A stretch of 33,989 bases of DNA from Syntrophomonas sp. UBA5314 (GCA_002410325.1 DHRK01000034.1:1-33989); one strand, 5' to 3'; counted from the first letter of the stretch, positions 1 to 9,203 are shown. Program-made: numbers and translations. Notes: a model not told the origin generated them from the letters alone.

Positions 1-3000
1 CCGTCGGGATTGTCCACCAGCCCCAGCGGCAGCAGCAGGGAAAAACCTTGCGGCTTCGGCATTTCAGGCAAGTCTTCCAGGTAAATCGACTTGGGCAGCG
101 GCGGCATCCATATGGGCTTGATGGCTGGTATGCTGTTTTCTTCCGCCAACTGGGCAGCGTATTTGACCAGCGCGTCCAGCTGGGTCAGCTTGGCGATGTT
201 GTCGCTTTTCTTCTCTGATTTTTTCTTGGGTACGGCGTTTTTGCCGATGATGTTGATATACTCGACTTTCGCATTTTTATCTTCGCTAAAAGCGATGTCC
301 GGTTCATATTCCGCCCCGGACCAGCCGGATTGGAATTCTTCAAAAATTTCGTCGTTGCCTACCTGGAAATAACCGCGCCCGGTACCGGTGATAGCCGCCG
401 CGTCAGGGCGTTTCAGCATTTCGATGCTGTCCTGTTTGTCCGCTACTCTTAAGCAGAGGCGGAAGCGGGTGTTAGACCAGATTTCATCATCTACCACGCC
501 GCTGGGCTTTTGGGTAGCCAGAATCAGGTTAACTCCCAGCGAACGCCCCACCCGGGCGGCGGAAACTAAAGCCCGGACGAACTCGGGCTGTTCTTTCTTC
601 AGCTCGGCAAATTCATCGGCGATGATGAGCAGATGAGGCATGGGCTCGGACGCGACCCCGGAGCGGTACAGTTCGATGTAAGCGTCAATGTGTTTTACTT
701 TGTATTCGTTAAAAATCCGCTGGCGGCTTTTAATCTCGGCGTTGATAGACAGCAAAGCCCGATTGGTCGCATTGCCGCCCAGATTGGTAATCACTCCGGA
801 CAAATGGGGCAGTCCGACCAGGCTCTGCGCCATACCACCGCCTTTGTAGTCGATGATGATAAAGGCCACTTCGTGGGGATGATAGTTAACCACCAGGGAC
901 AATATGTAGCTCTGCAGTGTTTCAGATTTACCGGAGCCGGTAGTTCCGGCCACCAGGCCGTGGGGTCCGTGGTATTTTTCGTGAATATCCAGATACAGGG
1001 GCTGATTGCCTGACTTGTAGCCGATCAGGCTCTTCATACTTTCATACGTACGGTTTTCCAGCCACTTGTGCAGCATGTTCAGGTCCTCGAGACGGGAGAG
1101 TTTATACATATCCAGGAAGGAGAGCGTATCCGGAATGGTAGTGGAAACATTCAATTCCCGCACTTTGTAATTGGAGAGGCTGCGGGCGAACTCCTCCATC
1201 CGCTCCAGGCCCAGCGTGTCATAGTCCACCGCCTCTTGCGCGGGGAACAGGTTTAAAGTGCTGTAATAGCCCCGCTGGCCCGCATTATCCTGTACGATAG
1301 CGGTGCAGCCGCTGGGCAGCTTATCAATCGCGTCTACCAGGAATACCACCGTGATTCCCAGTTCCGGCTGCGGGTTCATTAAATATTTGGCGATAGGTTC
1401 ATCTTCCACCAAAGACCAGTCCGCAACGATCACCACATAATGGGGGAGGAGCTTGAGGTTTTCTTCTTTTTTATCGGCCGCCGTTTCCAGCCGCTCCCGG
1501 ATCACGGAAGAGAGATAATACATGACATCGCCCACCGTGTTCTTATCATTGGCGATCATGCGCATTTTGCCGTCCGGGGTCCAGACATGGGGCAGCCAGC
1601 GAATATAATCGAAACTGTCGGCTTCGCGCATGGAATAGACATAGCACAGGCGCACATCGGTATAAGGGTGCAAACCAGCCAGCTGCGCACTGAACAAACT
1701 ACATAGATTAATCGCTTGGGCGCGTTCCAAGCTGACGATCCCCCACGAGCGGTTGTTGTAAAGGGAAATACCCACCGGTACCTGCCGCAGGCTGGACATA
1801 GACGCGTATATTTCCTCCACCTTGTCGTTTAAGGGGTCATGCTCCGCCATGAGTTGTTCTTTGGGCACTTCTATCTTATTGGGCAAGGGGATGATCCCTA
1901 TGCCTAAGCGGATGGTCAGAAAATCGTCATGGGTGCTGCTCTTCTCCCATAGCCGGGAGTTGCCTTCCAAGGGGAAACTGCTTACATCCACCGCACCGGG
2001 CAGCATCCTGTATAAAACCTGGCGGTTATAATCGGCTTTGGATTGCAGGCGCCCGCTGGCCTTGGCTATATAGGCGTTATAGGTATTCACTCGCGTGCTT
2101 TCGGTTTGAACTTCATCCTTATCCTGGTAGCGTATATTGAGAAAAGCCCACAGGCCGCCGATGAGGGCCGCCCCGACCGACATAACCAGTCCGCCCGCGA
2201 TGGAAGTTCCACCGCCAGCGCTGCTCATTATAATTGAACCGGCAACCATAGGGATCATAATCGTCACCGCCGGGCCGACGGTAAATATCATGGGCTGTCT
2301 TTTCTGCCTGTTCCGGGGCGGGACTTTTTCAATAATAAAGGTTTCATCATCCAGTTTTTCCACCTTGCGGGGCGTGCGCAGGAAATAGCTTTCCTCCGCT
2401 TCATAAGCATGCTCTTCTGCTTCCGCCCCGCCGGATAATTCGATGTGTATAGCCTTAAGCTTCAGATGATCGATGGTGCAGCTTCCTTTGGGATTGTTTA
2501 TGGCCAGGACATTGCCCAGGTATACGATCTTTAGCCCGACGATATAAATGACGTCGCCGTACTTCAAGGTATAATCGCCGCTCAATCTGCGCCCGTTGAC
2601 AAAGGTACCGTTTACGCTGTTTAAATCCCTTACCACCGCCCGGCCGTCTTCCCGAACAATTTCCGCATGTTGGGGGGAACAGAACTGATTGCCGTAACGC
2701 GCGATACTACCTTCCCCGCTGCCGATTTTTATCCGGGGACAGAGGGAAAAATCCAGCAAATACTTTCCGAAATTGGTATGGCCTTCGTCCACTTCATCCA
2801 CGGTGACCGAAAATACCTGGTCGCTATTGCACAATTCGCAGTTTAAAAGCAGCCCCGGTTTAAGCTCCACGGTTTCCAGCGGGCGTTCGTCCCGGGTTAT
2901 GATAAACTGGCGGCTGCCGGCCAACTGCCATACATCATCCCATACCTGCAGGGGCAAGGTGATATCTTCCTTCCATCCGCTGATATGGGGGCGAATATCT

Positions 3001-3086
3001 ATGGGCGTGTTTTTGTTATTTATATTGGGAAGGTATATTTCCTGAAAGCCGTTTTCAAAAACGGCAGTCATCAGCAAACTCATCAT
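1..3086 (-). CDS. essC: Type VII secretion FtsK/SpoIIIE ATPase, EssC/YukBA-like (C-terminus outside window)
   Basis: This is the membrane motor ATPase of a Firmicute type VII (WXG100) secretion system. About 1,028 residues are visible and the frame is still open at base 1, so the 3' part is missing. An FHA domain lies at about residues 112-185 (SPQHAEI, then NSVNGTFVNG). Two hydrophobic segments lie at about 260-320, with typical N-terminal EssC order. The first FtsK-type ATPase domain has Walker A GTTGSGKSE at about 714-722 and Walker B LLIIADEF at about 815-825. Two ATG codons are adjacent (3086 and 3083). AAGGAGG at 3090-3096 is better spaced from the second, so 3083 may be the true start. 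The gene follows the coiled-coil membrane protein by 20 bases and is probably cotranscribed with it. Family order and motifs make the assignment secure; later ATPase domains cannot be seen. Confidence 0.93.
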   Translation of the reverse strand, partial: MMSLLMTAVFENGFQEIYLPNINNKNTPIDIRPHISGWKEDITLPLQVWDDVWQLAGSRQFIITRDERPLETVELKPGLLLNCELCNSDQVFSVTVDEVDEGHTNFGKYLLDFSLCPRIKIGSGEGSIARYGNQFCSPQHAEIVREDGRAVVRDLNSVNGTFVNGRRLSGDYTLKYGDVIYIVGLKIVYLGNVLAINNPKGSCTIDHLKLKAIHIELSGGAEAEEHAYEAEESYFLRTPRKVEKLDDETFIIEKVPPRNRQKRQPMIFTVGPAVTIMIPMVAGSIIMSSAGGGTSIAGGLVMSVGAALIGGLWAFLNIRYQDKDEVQTESTRVNTYNAYIAKASGRLQSKADYNRQVLYRMLPGAVDVSSFPLEGNSRLWEKSSTHDDFLTIRLGIGIIPLPNKIEVPKEQLMAEHDPLNDKVEEIYASMSSLRQVPVGISLYNNRSWGIVSLERAQAINLCSLFSAQLAGLHPYTDVRLCYVYSMREADSFDYIRWLPHVWTPDGKMRMIANDKNTVGDVMYYLSSVIRERLETAADKKEENLKLLPHYVVIVADWSLVEDEPIAKYLMNPQPELGITVVFLVDAIDKLPSGCTAIVQDNAGQRGYYSTLNLFPAQEAVDYDTLGLERMEEFARSLSNYKVRELNVSTTIPDTLSFLDMYKLSRLEDLNMLHKWLENRTYESMKSLIGYKSGNQPLYLDIHEKYHGPHGLVAGTTGSGKSETLQSYILSLVVNYHPHEVAFIIIDYKGGGMAQSLVGLPHLSGVITNLGGNATNRALLSINAEIKSRQRIFNEYKVKHIDAYIELYRSGVASEPMPHLLIIADEFAELKKEQPEFVRALVSAARVGRSLGVNLILATQKPSGVVDDEIWSNTRFRLCLRVADKQDSIEMLKRPDAAAITGTGRGYFQVGNDEIFEEFQSGWSGAEYEPDIAFSEDKNAKVEYINIIGKNAVPKKKSEKKSDNIAKLTQLDALVKYAAQLAEENSIPAIKPIWMPPLPKSIYLEDLPEMPKPQGFSLLLPLGLVDNPD

Positions 3087-3106
3087 TTACCTCCTTATAA
3101 CCGGCT

Positions 3107-4126
3107 TTATTGCAATACAGCGGCGGAATCCAGCACCACTTGCAGATTCTTGTCTTCCGGCGTGTTGCTGGAAACCAATGCCGCCACACAACTGCCGTTC
3201 GGATATATGCTGATCGAGGCTGAATAAGGCCGGTTGTCTATGTTCACCTTAGCCGCATAGCGGTCAGCCTGGCCTGTCTTTTGGTAGGTGATATCCGAAG
3301 CATACTCAATATCCGGAATATCATCCGATAACAGGTAGACGAATTCACCCAGAATATCGTTGCCTGTAAGCCCCTCAGCAGCCATTTCCCGATATTCACG
3401 GCTAAAATTCACAAAAAATATGCCATATTCGTCTTTCACCGCCCAAACCCCCAAGATAGGGTAGTAAAAACTGTCCGAGGTTTCAATTTCCTGCTTCCAG
3501 GTCTCGTTCGCCGCAAATTTTAAGCCCGCGTCGGTGCTCGCATACTCCTTAAAACCATCGGGCAGGCCGCTGGAACGAGTCATCATCACAATAGCGATGA
3601 TGGCTATAAGCACCACGGCAGCAGCTCCGCCGATAATGGGGATCATTTTCTGGTTCACTTTTGCTGTCCTGCCGTCTTTTGCGACTGGATCTACCGCCGG
3701 CTGCGCTTCAGGCGCTGTTTTCCGTCCCGGGTCCGGAGACGGAGCCGCTTTATCCCGGCCGGGCTTCCCTGCGCCTATCTTGGGCATATGAAATCCTTTG
3801 CCCGCCGGCTGCGCTTCCGGCGCCTTACCTAATATCGCGTCCGGGTTAGCCTCCGCCTCCGCTCTACGAGCCCGGGCTTCTTCCGCTATACGCCGGGCTT
3901 CTTCCTCAGCCTTGCGCGCTTCCTCTTCCACCTTGCGTTTGCGTTCCGCCACCTCCTGTTCCAAACGGCGCACCTCCGCCTCCGCCTCCAGACGTTTCTC
4001 TTCCTTCTCCCGCGCCCGCTGCTCTTCTTCTTGCTGCTGAAGCTGCTTTTTGCGGGCGGACACAAATAAAGCCGAAGTAGTATCAGTCGCCGGCGCGCCC
4101 GGGTTTGATTTTTTGTCCTCTTCCAT
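3107..4126 (-). CDS. Coiled-coil, single-pass membrane protein, probable T7SS-locus partner
   Basis: A 339-residue protein of unrecognised family. Residues about 22-95 are almost entirely Glu, Arg, Lys and Ala in heptad-like order, predicting a long charged coiled coil. A Pro/Ala/Lys-rich linker follows, then one membrane segment at about 161-182 and a C-terminal globular domain of about 150 residues. With no signal peptide, the coiled coil should be cytoplasmic and the C-terminal domain extracellular, a TolA/TonB-like layout. The C-terminal domain vaguely recalls PsbP/DcrB-type folds, but that is only an impression. AGGAGG at 4135-4140 sits 8 bases before the ATG. The stop is 20 bases from essC, so the two genes probably form one operon. 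A secretion-apparatus accessory role is inferred from position only. Confidence 0.72.
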   Translation of the reverse strand: MEEDKKSNPGAPATDTTSALFVSARKKQLQQQEEEQRAREKEEKRLEAEAEVRRLEQEVAERKRKVEEEARKAEEEARRIAEEARARRAEAEANPDAILGKAPEAQPAGKGFHMPKIGAGKPGRDKAAPSPDPGRKTAPEAQPAVDPVAKDGRTAKVNQKMIPIIGGAAAVVLIAIIAIVMMTRSSGLPDGFKEYASTDAGLKFAANETWKQEIETSDSFYYPILGVWAVKDEYGIFFVNFSREYREMAAEGLTGNDILGEFVYLLSDDIPDIEYASDITYQKTGQADRYAAKVNIDNRPYSASISIYPNGSCVAALVSSNTPEDKNLQVVLDSAAVLQ

Positions 4127-4244
4127 TACTTAAACCTCCTAACTATTCAATGTGGCCTTATAAATTGGAATGGAACCGCTTAAAAAGCCACGCTTTTCCA
4201 AAATTAAAATCTGGCTTCATCGTATAGCACCGGTTTTATTTGGA

Positions 4245-4295
4245 ATAGTGTCTTAAAGTTACTATTTGAGAGGTGTGGGGCGAGAAGTTGGAAGG
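4245..4295 (+). repeat. Dispersed repeat copy A (TAGTGTCTTAAAGTTAC, then purine-rich tail)
   Basis: The conserved head TAGTGTCTTAAAGTTAC is followed by a G/A-rich tail (GAGAGGTGTGGGGCGAGAAG). The same head and a related purine-rich tail recur at 4895-4945. The rest of the gap up to 4418 is also purine-rich, and I see no gene in it. Confidence 0.6.
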
Positions 4296-4418
4296 GAGAA
4301 TGTAGAAGCGAGAGGTTGGTAGGGAGAAATTGGGGAGTTTATGAGGGAGTTTATGAAATACCATATATGAGTGGCACTCCCAAAACTATATAAACCAGTA
4401 AGTCATATTTGTCCTTCT

Positions 4419-4835
4419 CTATAGGCGCGGCAAAAGTTCTTTGCCGATAAACAGACGCTTGGCTACAATGAGATACTCTTCGCCTTTATCATCATATTGG
4501 GCGAAATAACGGTAGCCATTTTCATATATCCTGGTTAAGAAACCTTCGGACATATGCTCCGCCGCCGACAAAAACTGCATAAGCGCCTTCTGGTGCTTGG
4601 GCATGACCAGATCATCCAGCATAAGCTCCTCAGCATAAACGATATCAAAACCTTGACAGGATTCATCTAAACGGCTGAAAAGCACATCCAGATAAATGAT
4701 GTCCTGATATTCCCTTCCCGCATATACCACTTTTAAATTAAGTACCGAACTGCCCGCGTTGGCTTGCAGGCTTCGTATATGCACATTAGCGTACAGCATA
4801 TTCGGAGCTGCTTCCCCAAAACCGCCGCTTACCAT
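4419..4835 (-). CDS. Uncharacterised 138-residue protein
   Basis: I do not recognise the family. The product is soluble-looking, with no signal peptide, membrane segment or evident catalytic motif. It alternates beta-like stretches (VLNLKVVYAGREYQDIIYLD) with helical acidic segments. The ATG at 4835 has only a weak upstream purine stretch (AAGTGAAGTGATGATTA), so the start is not certain. It is separated from the secretion genes by nearly 300 bases of repeat-containing sequence and faces the same way. It lies inside the segment bounded by inverted repeats, so it may be a passenger gene. Length and a single uninterrupted frame on an otherwise gene-free strand support it as real. Confidence 0.6.
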   Translation of the reverse strand: MVSGGFGEAAPNMLYANVHIRSLQANAGSSVLNLKVVYAGREYQDIIYLDVLFSRLDESCQGFDIVYAEELMLDDLVMPKHQKALMQFLSAAEHMSEGFLTRIYENGYRYFAQYDDKGEEYLIVAKRLFIGKELLPRL

Positions 4836-4894
4836 TAATCATCACTTCACTTTAAGTTTTGATTTTAAATTAGACTAAATTTTATGTTTGCGCC

Positions 4895-4980
4895 TAGTAT
4901 CTTAAAGTTACTCTTTGCGATGTGAGAGGCGGGAAGTGAAAAGTTAAAAGCGTGCAACAAGTAACTTTTGGATACTATTC
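4895..4980. repeat. Small inverted-repeat element of about 86 bp (repeat copies B and C)
   Basis: TAGTATCTTAAAGTTAC at 4895-4911 faces GTAACTTTTGGATACTA at 4964 minus 3 to 4977 (4961-4977). The arms match at 15 of 17 positions when one is reversed. The purine-rich interior has no coding capacity. This looks like a miniature element or the two ends of a deleted element. Confidence 0.5.
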
Positions 4981-5102
4981 CAGGTGCGGCAGTCTGGTTA
5001 GGATTTATTTAAGACAAGTGATTTAAACAGAGATTAAACTTGGGAAAAGGAGGAAAGTACAAGGCATCTTTTTAAGATATTTGATAACAAGGAGGAATAT
5101 AA

Positions 5103-5570
5103 ATGAAGAAGAGTTCTTTTAAGGTAGTTACTATCGCTTTGATGTGCCTGTTTTTATCGGGGCTGTTAGCGGCGTGCAAGGACGACAAACCGGCGCAGTC
5201 GCCTGCCGATACTCCGGCATCGGGAACTCCGAGTCAACAAGGCCAAACGCAGGCCAGTCCGCAGCAGGCCAGTTATCAGTTTAAAATCTACAATAAATCC
5301 GGTTATGAGATTTACGCGATTTATATGGGCCCGGCCGACGGCGTTGCTGATGAAGACGTCGACATATTGGAAGACTCAACCCTTCCGAATGGTGATAGTA
5401 CTACCGTAAAAGGAAATGCGAGCGCCAGAACCAAAGAATGGACCCTGTACATCGAGGATGTCGACGGGGATACCAGCCCCAGTTACAGCTTCTTTAACCC
5501 TTTTGAACTCAATCATGTGGATGTGTTCTGGGACGCCAGGGGTTACTATGTATGTGATTTCAGCTATTAA
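5103..5570 (+). CDS. Secreted lipoprotein, unknown function
   Basis: A 155-residue predicted lipoprotein. It has an Lys-rich start, a hydrophobic core and the lipobox LAAC with the modified Cys at residue 25. A Pro/Ser/Gln/Thr-rich linker (about 30-58) leads to a small domain of about 95 residues that begins YQFKIYNKSGYEIYAIYMGP and ends in aromatic-rich sequence. The protein should be anchored on the outer face of the cytoplasmic membrane. I do not recognise the domain; it has the look of a small beta-sandwich. AAGGAGG at 5090-5096 gives a strong ribosome binding site. It is a single gene between the repeat-bounded segment and the two-component genes, and context does not suggest a role. Confidence 0.8.
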   Translation: MKKSSFKVVTIALMCLFLSGLLAACKDDKPAQSPADTPASGTPSQQGQTQASPQQASYQFKIYNKSGYEIYAIYMGPADGVADEDVDILEDSTLPNGDSTTVKGNASARTKEWTLYIEDVDGDTSPSYSFFNPFELNHVDVFWDARGYYVCDFSY

Positions 5571-5670
5571 GTAAAAGAAAGTGGGGATGTGGAGGGGTAA
5601 AGTAGACTTCCGGCGGGAAGCCAAAGTCTTAACCGCCTCATCCCCAGATCTGGCCTATAAAGTAAAATTA

Positions 5671-5699
5671 TTGATGGCTGCCCAGTTTGTTTGTATAAT
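5671..5699 (+). promoter_or_regulatory. Probable sigma-A promoter of the left two-component operon
   Basis: TTGATG at 5671-5676 and TATAAT at 5694-5699 are separated by 17 bases and lie about 55 bases upstream of the kinase start codon. The -10 is a perfect match; the -35 matches at four positions. Confidence 0.55.
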
Positions 5700-5753
5700 T
5701 CTAATATAAACACTCTAGTTTAATTAGATCTTTCTCAGACGGAGAGACACATA

Positions 5754-8135
5754 ATGAGAACTATTTTGAGGCGGATGCAGGCAAAATTTTTAGGGCGGCA
5801 CTTGCCTTTACGCGTGCGGCTGTTTAATATGATGGGTTTTGCCGGCATCGTTATAGCCTTGATTTCGTCGATCGTCTCTATCCTCAACGGGGAACCGCTG
5901 GTTAGCACTCTGGCTAACCTGATTACAGCGCCCATCGCCTTCGCTCTTATTTATTACGCTTCCCGCAGCGGCCGCTACCAGATTTGTTATATGATCACCA
6001 TTATCATTCTATTCTTGATCATGTTTCCGGTCATTTTCTTTTTAGCCGGCGCTTACTCCGGTGCAATGCCTTATTTTTTCGTCTTCGCCGTCGTCTTCAC
6101 CGTTTTCATGTTGGAAGACAGAAAAGCGCTACTCTTCGTGCTGTTGGAGCTTTTTGTGTACATTGCCATATGCATCCATGCTTATAACTATCCCCGCGCA
6201 ATCTTTATATTTGCCTCGGAAGCCGCCCGCTTGCGGGATATCATTATCGGCTTCACTATCTGCAGCATAGCCCTGGGCATAACCCTGTATCTTCATTTCC
6301 GGGAATTCCTGGAACAGCAGCGGCAGCTGGAAAAAGCCCGGGAAGAAGCGGTTTTGGCCAGCCAGGCCAAGAGTAATTTTCTGGCCAATATGAGCCATGA
6401 AATCAGGACCCCTATCAATGTTATTCTGGGCATGAACGAGATGGTGCTGCGGGATAGTATGAGTGACAGCATATCCACTTATGGCATGAGCATACAGAAT
6501 GCCGGCAAGACCCTGCTTAACATCATTAATGACATCCTGGATGTAGCAAAAATTGAAACTGGTAAAATGGAATTAATGGAAGAACAATACCGGACCGCTG
6601 ATTTAATTGCCGATCTGGTTATGACCGGCCTGGAACTCGGCAATAGAAAAGGCCTCCGCTTTTCCGTACACGCAGACGAAAATTTGCCGGCGGAACTGGT
6701 CGGCGATTTCCTGCACGTCAAACAAATCGCGGCCAACTTTATCAGCAACGCGGTTAAATATACCGAACGCGGCTCGGTAGCGCTGTCCGTTTACCAGGAA
6801 CCGGTCCCAAGCTCCCGGGGCAGAGATATTCTGCTGGGCCTCTCCGTGGCCGATACCGGCATTGGCATCAAAGAGGAAAACCTAAACGCGTTATTCGAAA
6901 CTTTTGTGCAGGTGAATGTACACCTGCACCGCCATGCCGAAGGCGCCGGACTGGGATTGGCTATCGCCAAAGAACTGACGGAACATATGGGCGGACGCAT
7001 TTATGTGAAAAGCAGCTTTGGGGAAGGCAGCGTTTTCACCGTCGAGATTCCGCAGGGCATTGGAGCAGCTGAGCCTATGGGTCCGCTCAGCTTATCGGGG
7101 AATAAGCCGCCCCGGCCGCGGGAAAAAGGATTTATCGCCCCGCAAGGAAGTATTTTGGTGGTGGACGACCATGAGGAAAATTTACAGGTAATAAAAGCGC
7201 TCTTAAGCAGAACGATGCTGCGGGTAGATGCGGCTGCGAGCGGTCATGAGTGTCTGGAACTGGTGAAGACTAACCATTATCATGTCATTTTTATTGATTA
7301 TATGATGCCGGGCCTGGATGGGGTCGCTACCCGCCGGCGCCTGCAGGAGAAAATCGAAGGTTTCAGCGTACCCACCGTCGCCTTTACCGCCAATGTGATC
7401 GCCGGCGTCCGTCAAATGCTCTTAGACGCTGGATTTGACGCATATATGTCCAAACCAGTCATGTGGAATGACCTTAAAAAAATGCTGCTCCACTATCTGC
7501 CAGCTGAAATCGTCCTATGGGGTGAAAATGAATCTGTGTTGCCAGACGCTGAAAATTTAATAGAAGAGATGAAGCAGGAACTGGCGGACTATGATATCGA
7601 GCTGGATAAGGGCTTGCACTATGTGGATGGCAACCTATCGCAATACTTAACCATAGCTAAGATCTTTACGGATAACTATGCCTCAGAGATAGATAAAATC
7701 GCCCGCTTGGCTGGTGCGGGTGATATAAAGCGCCTGAGCTATGAAATCCATTCTCTGAAAAGTAAAGCGCTATCGCTGGGAGCGGTCCACTTGCATAATC
7801 TGGCTGCGGAATTGGAAAAACGCTGCCGGGCGGAAGACGCCGACTATATCAAAACGGCCCTGCCACTTTTGTTTTTTGCGTGTCAAAGAAGCAAAACCGG
7901 CCTGGAGCGATTCAATTCTCCTGAGGGTGAGCAGGCGCTCGCCGCCGGTGATCATGAAAAAGGCAGTACGGCCGCTTTACTGGAATACATCTGCGCTTGC
8001 CGTCGGAAAGAAGCGCGGCAGGAATTGGACAGAATTGCAACTGCGGGTGGAATCGACGGAATTGATCTGAACGCGGTCCGCCACGCGATTGAAGAACTTG
8101 ATTTTGAGGAAGCGGAACAATTAATGCTGGTCTAA
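5754..8135 (+). CDS. Membrane hybrid sensor histidine kinase with receiver and HPt domains
   Basis: A 793-residue hybrid kinase. About six membrane segments fill residues 20-182 with only short loops, so sensing is probably within or at the membrane. A short coiled linker leads to the HisKA domain, with phospho-acceptor His215 in SHEIRTP. The ATPase domain shows the N box (NFISNAVKYTE), DTGIGI and GAGLGLAI. A receiver domain at about 465-585 carries Asp515 (FIDYMMPG), and a C-terminal HPt domain has His666 (EIHSLKSKA). The phosphorelay should run His215, Asp515, His666 and then to the downstream regulator, whose gene starts 35 bases after the stop. GGAGAG precedes the ATG by 7 bases. The signal sensed is unknown. 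It is a clear paralogue of the kinase at 9495-11921. Confidence 0.92.
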   Translation: MRTILRRMQAKFLGRHLPLRVRLFNMMGFAGIVIALISSIVSILNGEPLVSTLANLITAPIAFALIYYASRSGRYQICYMITIIILFLIMFPVIFFLAGAYSGAMPYFFVFAVVFTVFMLEDRKALLFVLLELFVYIAICIHAYNYPRAIFIFASEAARLRDIIIGFTICSIALGITLYLHFREFLEQQRQLEKAREEAVLASQAKSNFLANMSHEIRTPINVILGMNEMVLRDSMSDSISTYGMSIQNAGKTLLNIINDILDVAKIETGKMELMEEQYRTADLIADLVMTGLELGNRKGLRFSVHADENLPAELVGDFLHVKQIAANFISNAVKYTERGSVALSVYQEPVPSSRGRDILLGLSVADTGIGIKEENLNALFETFVQVNVHLHRHAEGAGLGLAIAKELTEHMGGRIYVKSSFGEGSVFTVEIPQGIGAAEPMGPLSLSGNKPPRPREKGFIAPQGSILVVDDHEENLQVIKALLSRTMLRVDAAASGHECLELVKTNHYHVIFIDYMMPGLDGVATRRRLQEKIEGFSVPTVAFTANVIAGVRQMLLDAGFDAYMSKPVMWNDLKKMLLHYLPAEIVLWGENESVLPDAENLIEEMKQELADYDIELDKGLHYVDGNLSQYLTIAKIFTDNYASEIDKIARLAGAGDIKRLSYEIHSLKSKALSLGAVHLHNLAAELEKRCRAEDADYIKTALPLLFFACQRSKTGLERFNSPEGEQALAAGDHEKGSTAALLEYICACRRKEARQELDRIATAGGIDGIDLNAVRHAIEELDFEEAEQLMLV

Positions 8136-8170
8136 GGCCGCCAGCCGGCAAGTCAGGGAAGGGTGCTCAT

Positions 8171-8803
8171 ATGACAAAGAAAAACATAGCATTACTGATA
8201 GATGATGATGTGGTATTGCTGAAAATGGCGGAAGAAATGCTGCGTGATTCTTATGACGTAAGCCTGGCTAAATCCGGGGAAAACGCTTTGCGCTTACTAA
8301 CGAGGGGATTTACGCCCGACATTATCCTGTTGGATGTCGATATGCCCACTATGGACGGTTATGAAACCATCTGCCGCTTGCGCGAGGTAGAAAACTGCGA
8401 AGATATCCCCATCATATTTCTGACGGGATTCAGTCAGCCGGAAGCGGAACTCAAAGGCTTCAACCTGGGCGCGGCTGATTATGTAACCAAACCTTTCGTG
8501 AAAGAAATACTGCTCACCCGCATGGAGCTCTGCCTGGAAAACGCCCGCCGTCAGCGACGGCTGCGTATTTTAGAAAAAAACAAAAAGAGAACCGACCCCG
8601 ACCCGGATAAACTTGACGCCGCCGCTAAAGTTTTAACCGATACCGAACGCAAAATAATGGAACTTATGGTGCTGGGATTCTCCAATCAGGAAATCGCCCA
8701 GGAACTATGTTATTCCTATTCCTATGTCAAAAAGGTAGCCGCCATTATATTAAATAAACTGAACCTCAACAAAAGAAACGAACTGAAAAAGCTGCTGCTC
8801 TAG
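8171..8803 (+). CDS. Response regulator, receiver plus LuxR-type HTH
   Basis: A 210-residue transcriptional response regulator. The receiver domain (residues 1-125) has the acidic pocket LIDDD, phospho-acceptor Asp55 in LLDVDMP, the Thr/Ser of FLTG and the conserved Lys of VTKPF. A linker rich in Lys and Arg leads to a C-terminal LuxR/GerE helix-turn-helix (about 153-210; LTDTERKIMELMVLGFSNQE). It should accept phosphate from the HPt of the kinase just upstream, with which it is almost certainly cotranscribed. GGGAAGGG upstream of the ATG serves as ribosome binding site. Target genes are not evident. Confidence 0.9.
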   Translation: MTKKNIALLIDDDVVLLKMAEEMLRDSYDVSLAKSGENALRLLTRGFTPDIILLDVDMPTMDGYETICRLREVENCEDIPIIFLTGFSQPEAELKGFNLGAADYVTKPFVKEILLTRMELCLENARRQRRLRILEKNKKRTDPDPDKLDAAAKVLTDTERKIMELMVLGFSNQEIAQELCYSYSYVKKVAAIILNKLNLNKRNELKKLLL

Positions 8804-9203
8804 ATAATAATGTAATAAGCTTCCCCGATATACATTTCTATCAGCAGATCACCGGTTCCCCACGCGTAAACCTCAATCTTTTGTTCTTCCTAATGAGCAA
8901 CCATATCCATTTGTCGGTACGAGAAACAAGGGTACGGTATCTCGCACCATGAGCCGGATTGGGACGAGTTACGCCAAGTGGTACAACAGGCAAAGTCACG
9001 AGAACCTTTTGATTACCTTCTTATAATGCTAGTCTCTTTTGAGGAATAAACAGGTTGTCAAATGAAACCTTTTCAGATTTATCTCCTCTCTCCCTAATCT
9101 GGCGGGAATCATATTTCAAGTGCTATAGACTACTGGCATCCCACCGCCTGGAGCGGTGGGACCGCCGCTATATAGCCTGTTAAACCGGTCGCCATCCGAA
9201 AAA
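8804..9203. other. Gap between the two convergent two-component modules; no recognised gene
   Basis: About 400 bases with no gene that I recognise. A plus-strand frame stays open from about 8815 to 9022 but lacks a ribosome binding site. The opposite strand has an open frame of about 60 codons across the same region. Neither resembles a family I know. An imperfect inverted repeat pairs 8916-8924 with 8940-8948, and a strong hairpin lies at 9139-9161. The composition differs from the flanking genes, so a decayed insertion is possible. Confidence 0.4.
9139..9161. terminator. Strong hairpin between convergent genes, possible bidirectional terminator
   Basis: TCCCACCGC pairs perfectly with GCGGTGGGA around a 5-base loop, a 9-bp stem. 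There is no T-run on either side, so it may be a transcript end or the subterminal hairpin of a lost IS200/IS605-type element rather than a classical terminator. Confidence 0.35.

Larger units (their letters stand above)
4241..4982. mobile_element. Candidate mobile unit bounded by 22-bp imperfect inverted repeats, carrying one gene
   Basis: The left end 4241-4262 and the reverse complement of the right end 4961-4982 agree at 19 of 22 positions, both reading TGGAATAGTRTC and ending AAAGTTAC. A third, partial copy in the left-end orientation lies at 4895-4911. The segment holds a single 138-residue gene and no transposase. No target-site duplication is evident next to the ends. It could be a non-autonomous passenger-carrying element, or a site where two small repeats inserted independently on either side of the gene. 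Confidence 0.45.
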
